From Heterocephalus glaber (taxonomy: Eukaryota > Chordata > Mammalia > Rodentia > Bathyergidae), in contig NW_004624781.1 of assembly GCF_000247695.1 (NCBI RefSeq), positions 11,016,182-11,080,181 of the forward strand: DNA of 64,000 nt. The letters run 5' to 3'. Below are positions 58,961-64,000 of the stretch, in pieces. Numbering within the stretch: the first letter of the stretch is position 1; every line of letters begins with the position of its first letter. The position numbers and the translations under genes were made by a program. The notes under the pieces were generated by a model. The model made no database searches. It had not been told where the DNA came from and saw nothing but the letters and a program-made list of their open reading frames with translations.

Positions 58961-59172
58961 ATAATATTATTTATATTTAATTCTATATTAATATTATTAT
59001 TTTGTAGTTCAACACACTCATCTTGCTTTGCAAGGGATGTACTAAATGTGTCTGTCTGGCTGAGAATCTTAACTGGGGCTCATTTTTGGGTAGAGCTTAT
59101 ATCATAAGCATCATGAAAAATCATGCTAGGGCTTGCTTTCCAGTTAGATCTTATTTCCAGGGAAATATGGTA

Positions 59173-59394
59173 GTTAAGAATCCAAGCTCCAAGTGTTTTG
59201 GGGATGAGAATAGTCACGCAGAGACCCCTGGGCTGACCCACTGGCTGTTCCACTGATGCAAGGACACTCACCTTTACCGTCCAGGGGATGAAATCTTTGA
59301 TTATAAGAGCCTGTGCTTTTTGAATTTTCATGGTCTTTTGGTTCCCAGGCAGTTTATTGAGCCCAGCCTCAGGAATCTGATAAATTGGACCAGA
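59173..59394. other. No recognised feature
   Basis: Nothing recognised. Confidence 0.4.
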
Positions 59395-59490
59395 TCTCTC
59401 TGTCACTTACTATGATACTTTGAGCAGGCCATTTCATTGTCGCCAACCTCAGTTTTTCCACGAGTCATAAAATTTCAGGAGAAAGAAATG
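59395..59490 (-). mobile_element. MIR fragment
   Basis: 'tgtcacttactatgatactt', 'tgagcaggccatttcattgt', 'cctcagtttttccacgagtc' match reversed MIR. Confidence 0.6.
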
Positions 59491-61144
59491 ACAGGTAAAG
59501 AGCTCACCGTGGACCTTCGTGAATGTTAGCAAACAGCTGCAATATGATCTTGAGGTGAGATGTCAACAGATACCCTAGGACGTGCCCTACGGAAGCCAGC
59601 TTTACCCCAGAACAAGACAGAAGCTATGGTTTCTCCCTGTCCAGCTACTGTGGCTGTCAAGTCACCTTTGTGCCTCATCTACGCACATCTGGTTTCAATT
59701 TCTGATCTCTTCCCTCAACATTTCCACGTCCCTCAGTAGGAAGCACAGATCTGAACCTGTTTTTATTTGAAGATTATGCCATATCTATGACTTAGTTTCT
59801 GGTGCTGCTTTCTTGCTTTGTCTGATTGCCAGACCCTAGAACCTTCTATGTGTCGTATGTGGTAGAATTTCGGGAGGGATTTCAGGCTTCTGGACTCCTG
59901 CTGCCTCTGAACGAGTGTGCATAGCTTCTCCCTCCCACTGTGACTCTGCTCTTGAGATGTTACCTACTCTGGCCAGCTGGTGTCTCCTGGAAAACTGATC
60001 TGGTTTTCTCTGTTGGGTCCAGGCCCTTTGGCTGTTTCATTCCTGGGTATCCTTCTGTAGTTTGATGTCCTCACACTAACACATGTGACATACGGTTGTG
60101 TACACACTCAAATAAATGGAATAGACAGATCGTTAACTTGAAAACAGTAGGTAGAATTTTGGTTACACTGCACTGTGTGTTTCTGTTGCTTCTTGCAGTC
60201 TTTGACGTTGGTTCATTTATTCATTGACTTATCACCCAGTCTTCATCAGGTCTCCGTGCCTCATGAGCTGCTCTGCTGTATGCGGAATGACACAAGGCTG
60301 GGAAGACATGCTCTGACCCAATTAAATGGAGCAAACATCCATTCTATGCTCTACCAACTTCCCCAGTGATTGAGGCCTTGTTTCTGGTTTTATGCTGAAG
60401 ACTTGTGAGGAGCTGGGAACTGGAAATAGAAAGCTCAGTTATCAAGGTGGGTAGCAGGGGCTTACAGATTAGTGCAAGCGGACTGGCTGGTGTGTCTGGA
60501 GGAATCATTTAGGGGCCATGTTCTTTCACTAACTACCAGATGGACCATGGATGAAACCTCAGGAGCTTTCTTCTACCTCATTTTCCTTAGCTGGGAAAGG
60601 AGGCAGCTAGCGGGTCTAGATGTGCCAGATCTAAAATTCTCTTAATTAATAAAAATCATGTCGGAATGTCAGGGCTACACGAGAAGCCCATGGATTGCTA
60701 TCATCTTGCCCCTTTGTGTTAGGGTTGGCAGATTCCTTCACTGAGACCGCTTCATGCGAGCTCAGGGTGGTGGTGCTTTGGGGACCATTAGCACTAGACA
60801 TATCCTCCTGGAAGCACTCCTTTGTGAATATCCCAGCCTTTGTGGCCAGGCTTGTGTGTGTGACCTGGCCAAAATTTGCCTCTGTAAAGACACAGCATGA
60901 CATAGCTACTTCTGTTGCTGCTGCTATTTAAGTTGCTCAGTTTATGCTATGAGAAAATCAGCTATTGGGAACCATCACCTCTGTAATAACTTAGGACTGG
61001 GGACTGGCCCTCGGGGTCATGACACACATCTTTCTGTGGGACTGAGGATGATCCAGAGTATTCTACATGAATACATATGATGGGGGAAAGCAACAGATTA
61101 CACTGCAAAGTGAATTCATTAAAGCCATCCAAGCTGTGTCATTA
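59491..61144. other. No recognised feature
   Basis: No repeat family or gene recognised; open frames (60175-60369, 60695-60931) lack domains. Confidence 0.45.
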
Positions 61145-61708
61145 CCACAAGGGGTGACAAAAAATATAGTGAACTTTTAAATTAGAAAATGTATTACAGC
61201 AAAAGACACTCTGTCGCTAATCTCCCTCACAGTACTCCCTTTCACTTCAAATACACTTAACCTGTTGTTCTTGCCGCTTTGTGAAGTAGTTCTCGAAGTC
61301 CTCTTTCATTTCTTTTCTGAGGAGTGATCCAGAATATGGTGAATGCCGCTGCCAAGTGCCATCAACTGAAAGGCGAGGCTTGTAAAACCGTCACAGTGTG
61401 TCCTCATCCACCTTATTCAGGAGATTTGACAGCGTGCAACTTCTAGCTCTTCCCAAAGTCAAAATGACCATGAATGATAAATGTTTCGAATCAATTCAGG
61501 ACATGAAGGCAGCTACAAGAGCACAACTAAAGTCACTTGTGAAAGAGGATTTTTAGCCCTGCTCTAGAAAGTGGCAAGAATGACGGGATAAATGTGCTCC
61601 AGGCAAAAGGGAGCTTTGTGAAGGGGATTCACAGCAATGTGACTTTTACTGATGATAAATTTTTTTTTTTGTTTAGGCATACACTATATTTTTCTGTCAC
61701 ATCTCGTA
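61145..61708 (+). mobile_element. Mariner derivative with long inverted arms
   Basis: Bounded by TA (61143-61144 and 61709-61710). The left end 'aaggggtgacaaaaaatata' and the reverse of the right end, 'gagatgtgacagaaaaatat', are inverted repeats. 61400-61620 is a decayed mariner transposase C-terminus on the plus strand (LFPKVKMTMND, CFESIQDMKAATRAQLK, SLVKEDF, SRKW), with in-frame stops. 61170-61320 is the same region in reverse ('tgttcttgccgctttgtgaa', 'gaagtcctctttcattt'), judged by eye about 75% similar to the reversed right part. The copy is thus a 564-bp near-palindrome with arms of about 160 bp, not an ordinary deletion derivative. Confidence 0.85.
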
Positions 61709-61710
61709 TA

Positions 61711-62291
61711 CTGTTAACTGTAAGGGTGTCTTTAATTCCTTTCTGATTATAAACAAATGTATGTTGATTTGAGGGTAGGAAGCAGTGAAAAGTATCCTAG
61801 AAAGTGACCACTTTTAACGTACACATATGTATATTTAACATATGTACATATATAAATATTTCAGTTTGTATATGTTTGCATTCCATCTTTTGCATGAAAT
61901 AGATCTTATACATTTTTCATATGATTACAAATTATTTTCAGTGACTACATATACAGTCGCCAGTGGTTCTATCATAATTTTCTTAACAGTTAGCACAAAA
62001 TATCAGTGTATTTTTATTTAGATGTCTTGAGTTTGTTTTTCTGGGTAGCTTTGTAGGTGGGAAGACAAATATGTTTTTGGACTAGCAGATTTGAAGTTCA
62101 CATTGACTGTGAGGAGAAATTGCCTGTAATTAGCAACTTCAAATTATCTATTCTGTCCACAATCTAAGTTATAATACATAAAGACTTTTTTTTGAGATTC
62201 TATTTTTGTACTTCTGTGAGCCCAAACCAACAGCAGAGACGAGAACAGTCAAAACAAGAAAACATTAAGAAGAGATACAAAGGGAAGGAAA
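61711..62291. other. AT-rich, possible L1 remnant
   Basis: 'cagtgactacatatacagtc' to 'ggttctatcataattttctt' (61940-61986) resembles an old L1 3' segment, but the match is weak. Otherwise nothing recognised. Confidence 0.3.
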
Positions 62292-62480
62292 TGGACACTT
62301 ACGGAGCACACGCTCTGTGGATGCTCTTACATTGTCTCATTGAGTTCTCACAGCGAGTCTGTGAGATGAACGGTATTTGTCCTTGTTCCGTAGAAGATGA
62401 TGCTGAGCTCAGGGAGGTCTTGCACTCGGCCAGGGCCAGGTGTGTGTGGCTGGAAGAGGGCAGAGCCAGCATTTGAATCC
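62292..62480 (+). mobile_element. MIR SINE, near full length
   Basis: 'tacattgtctcattgagttc', 'tcacagcgagtctgtgagat', 'ttccgtagaagatgatgctg', 'agggaggtcttgcactcggc' and 'gcagagccagcatttgaatc' follow MIR to its 3' part. Confidence 0.88.
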
Positions 62481-63644
62481 AGATGTGTCAAATTGAAAAT
62501 CTAAACTCTTCCTACCCTGTACTGTTCTGCCTAAACACAACGGCACCATGGAAGAAGGCTGCTGCTGCCTGCTTCCCAGCTTCATATCACATGTGGCTCT
62601 CAGAGAAATTCAGGACAGTTCACAGAGCAGTGGTTTTCCGTTTCTTGGAAGCCCTGAGGGGCTAGGAGTTGATATGGGGTTCATGGTCCTTTCAGCCCTC
62701 CTGCATCATCTCTCCTCCCCCTGCTTCAACAGAGCAATTCATGTATTTGGCTTCTGTATAACAAGTTGCCCCCCACTTTTGCCTGCCTTCCCCACAAATG
62801 CACCAGAGGCTTCCCTGGAATGCTGTTGGCTTTCCATGGGAACTTGGATCCTAGCAGATCTGTGCTCACCAAGAGCAAGGTGGGCTTGTTAGATCGGAAT
62901 TCCTTCCTTACGTCCTTCCCACATTTGCAGTGTAAGTCTTCACTCCTTGAACCAGTTACTGATGGGACTTAATGAAGCAATGGAGGCGTTCTCTTCCTGA
63001 CCCCCTGGGGTTGCCTGCTCTGCAAGTCCCCTTTCTTTCCTGTGGTAGTACTAATAGACCGCGCATGCAGTTCTGACCCTCTCCACTGGTGCCCTGGTCT
63101 TACTTCCTGCCACGTTATCCCTGCCGCTTTTCATTCACTGAGCGGGTCCTGAGCATTCCCAGCAGTGTCTCTTTCTCCACCTTCTTCTCACACCTCACAT
63201 TTGTACATTGCTGTTTTGCAAGGGAATTTTACATTTATTTGAAGTACTAATAAGAATACATTTATTTACTGAATATTAAAGCTCAGTAATAAGGTTCTAC
63301 AGTGTGAAATGTGGTTCAACATTAAAACAACGTTGTTGTGAAAAATGTGTAATGTGGTATGAACTTGTAAATTACAAAAAAGTTATCTTTCTCAGCTCAT
63401 AGTTACTTTACATATATTAACTTAGGGTAAAGACCCAAAGAGATAGGATCTATGCACAGGAAGCTGCTTTATTATCGTTGGTGGTCAGAGGTAGGTTTAT
63501 GCAACTTTGCCATTACTTTTGGCTGTGTGAACTAGCGCTTGTCATTCCGTGTGTTAGTGATAGCTGTCAGTACTGTGAGGGCTATGTGTTGTATTGATTT
63601 ACCTTTCTGTGATACTTTGACTTCATTTCTTTTGCTCTTCCTAA
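62481..63644. other. No recognised feature
   Basis: Nothing recognised. 63210-63420 is AT-rich. Confidence 0.45.
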
Positions 63645-63745
63645 GAACCTTTTGTTGTAGGTATGGATAAGTGTTTCCATTCCACAGACAGAGAAACTGA
63701 GGTCACATAGTTGGAGATTAGAGATGAGACTGGATTGAATGATCG
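63645..63745 (+). mobile_element. MIR fragment
   Basis: 'agtgtttccattccacagac', 'agagaaactgaggtcacata' and 'gttggagattagagatgaga' match MIR (ccattttacagatgaggaaactgaggc). Confidence 0.75.
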
Positions 63746-64000
63746 TCTGCCTTAGAAACTATTACATACATAGTGGTTTGCTTTCTAGAATCGGGTAGTA
63801 ATGGTGTCTTTTATCACCTGGGTGTACCCATCATCAGATGTTCACAAAATGAAAATTCTTAGTAAACACATGAATTCTAACTTGAGCAAACAGATGTTTT
63901 TCATTCATAACGGGAAGCTAAACCTCACGGAATAAAGTTGGTTAGAACTGATCTCAGTCAGTTTACCAAACTGGTAAAGCATGTGGTATCCGTGGCATTG
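63746..64000. other. No recognised feature
   Basis: Nothing recognised up to the end of the window. Confidence 0.45.

Larger units (their letters stand above)
57665..59172 (-). mobile_element. Pogo/Tigger-like (Tc1/mariner) DNA transposon, interrupted
   Basis: The left end 'taccatatttccctgaaagt' and the reverse complement of the right end, 'taccatatttccctggaaat', are matching terminal inverted repeats about 23 bp long that include a TA at each outer edge. Read on the minus strand, 58190-58255 encodes SWDKITDSCVANALLAG, which resembles the C-terminal part of Tigger/pogo (DDE_1) transposases, and minus-strand sequence to about 57840 gives a degraded continuation with stops. Three later insertions lie inside (57935-58126, 58376-58533, 58875-58960). 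Without them the copy is about 1.17 kb, so it is internally deleted and dead. The family is not in my certain knowledge; related ends (ccatatttccccgaaaataag-type) are known to me from other mammals. Confidence 0.75.

Noticed and set aside
1..64000. CRISPR arrays, operons, bacterial or phage genes
   Set aside because: No direct-repeat/spacer pattern or dense coding; all composition and repeats are those of mammalian nuclear DNA.

Overview
This is a stretch of mammalian, almost certainly rodent, nuclear DNA with no gene that I can identify. The rodent call rests on tRNA-Ala-derived ID SINEs (A-box 'tagctcagtgg', B-box 'gagttcgatcc') and on composite B1-dID SINEs, in which a 7SL-derived B1 half is followed by an A-rich linker and an ID-like tail. 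B1-dID composites are known from squirrels, dormice, beavers and guinea-pig relatives and are not typical of mouse or rat, so a non-murid rodent is the best guess. The species cannot be fixed from this window. Older mammal-wide layers (MIR, L2, L1M, MLT1/MaLR LTRs, MER2/Tigger, hAT elements) lie beneath.

None of the long open frames has a recognisable protein domain, a CpG-island promoter or a convincing exon series. I read the window as intergenic DNA or the inside of a very long intron. Two short segments (7068-7186 and 14557-14625) have acceptor and donor signals around an open frame and are listed only as weak exon candidates.

Layout. 0-17 kb: simple repeats, ID and B1-dID SINEs, an L1 3' end, L2/MIR pieces and an MLT1-type LTR. 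17-24 kb: an old L1 3' region split by a MER2-type DNA transposon, a MaLR-like LTR, L2 and L1 remnants. 24-31 kb: mostly unique sequence, including AT-rich homeodomain-like stretches that could be conserved regulatory DNA. 31-45 kb: MIR, L2 and SINE copies, two more LTRs and two hAT remnants. 45-57 kb: MIR, L1, two LTRs and a 15-bp minisatellite (53.26-53.58 kb). 57.6-59.2 kb: a pogo/Tigger-like transposon with matching ends that was later hit by a 192-bp hAT MITE, a B1 and an ID element. 61.1-61.7 kb: a mariner derivative whose two ends are inverted copies of the same transposase 3' region.

The most unusual content is the DNA-transposon layer at 57.6-61.7 kb and the minisatellite that is open on both strands for most of its length. 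Repeat names come from recognition of consensus features, not from a database search, and boundaries of old repeats are approximate.
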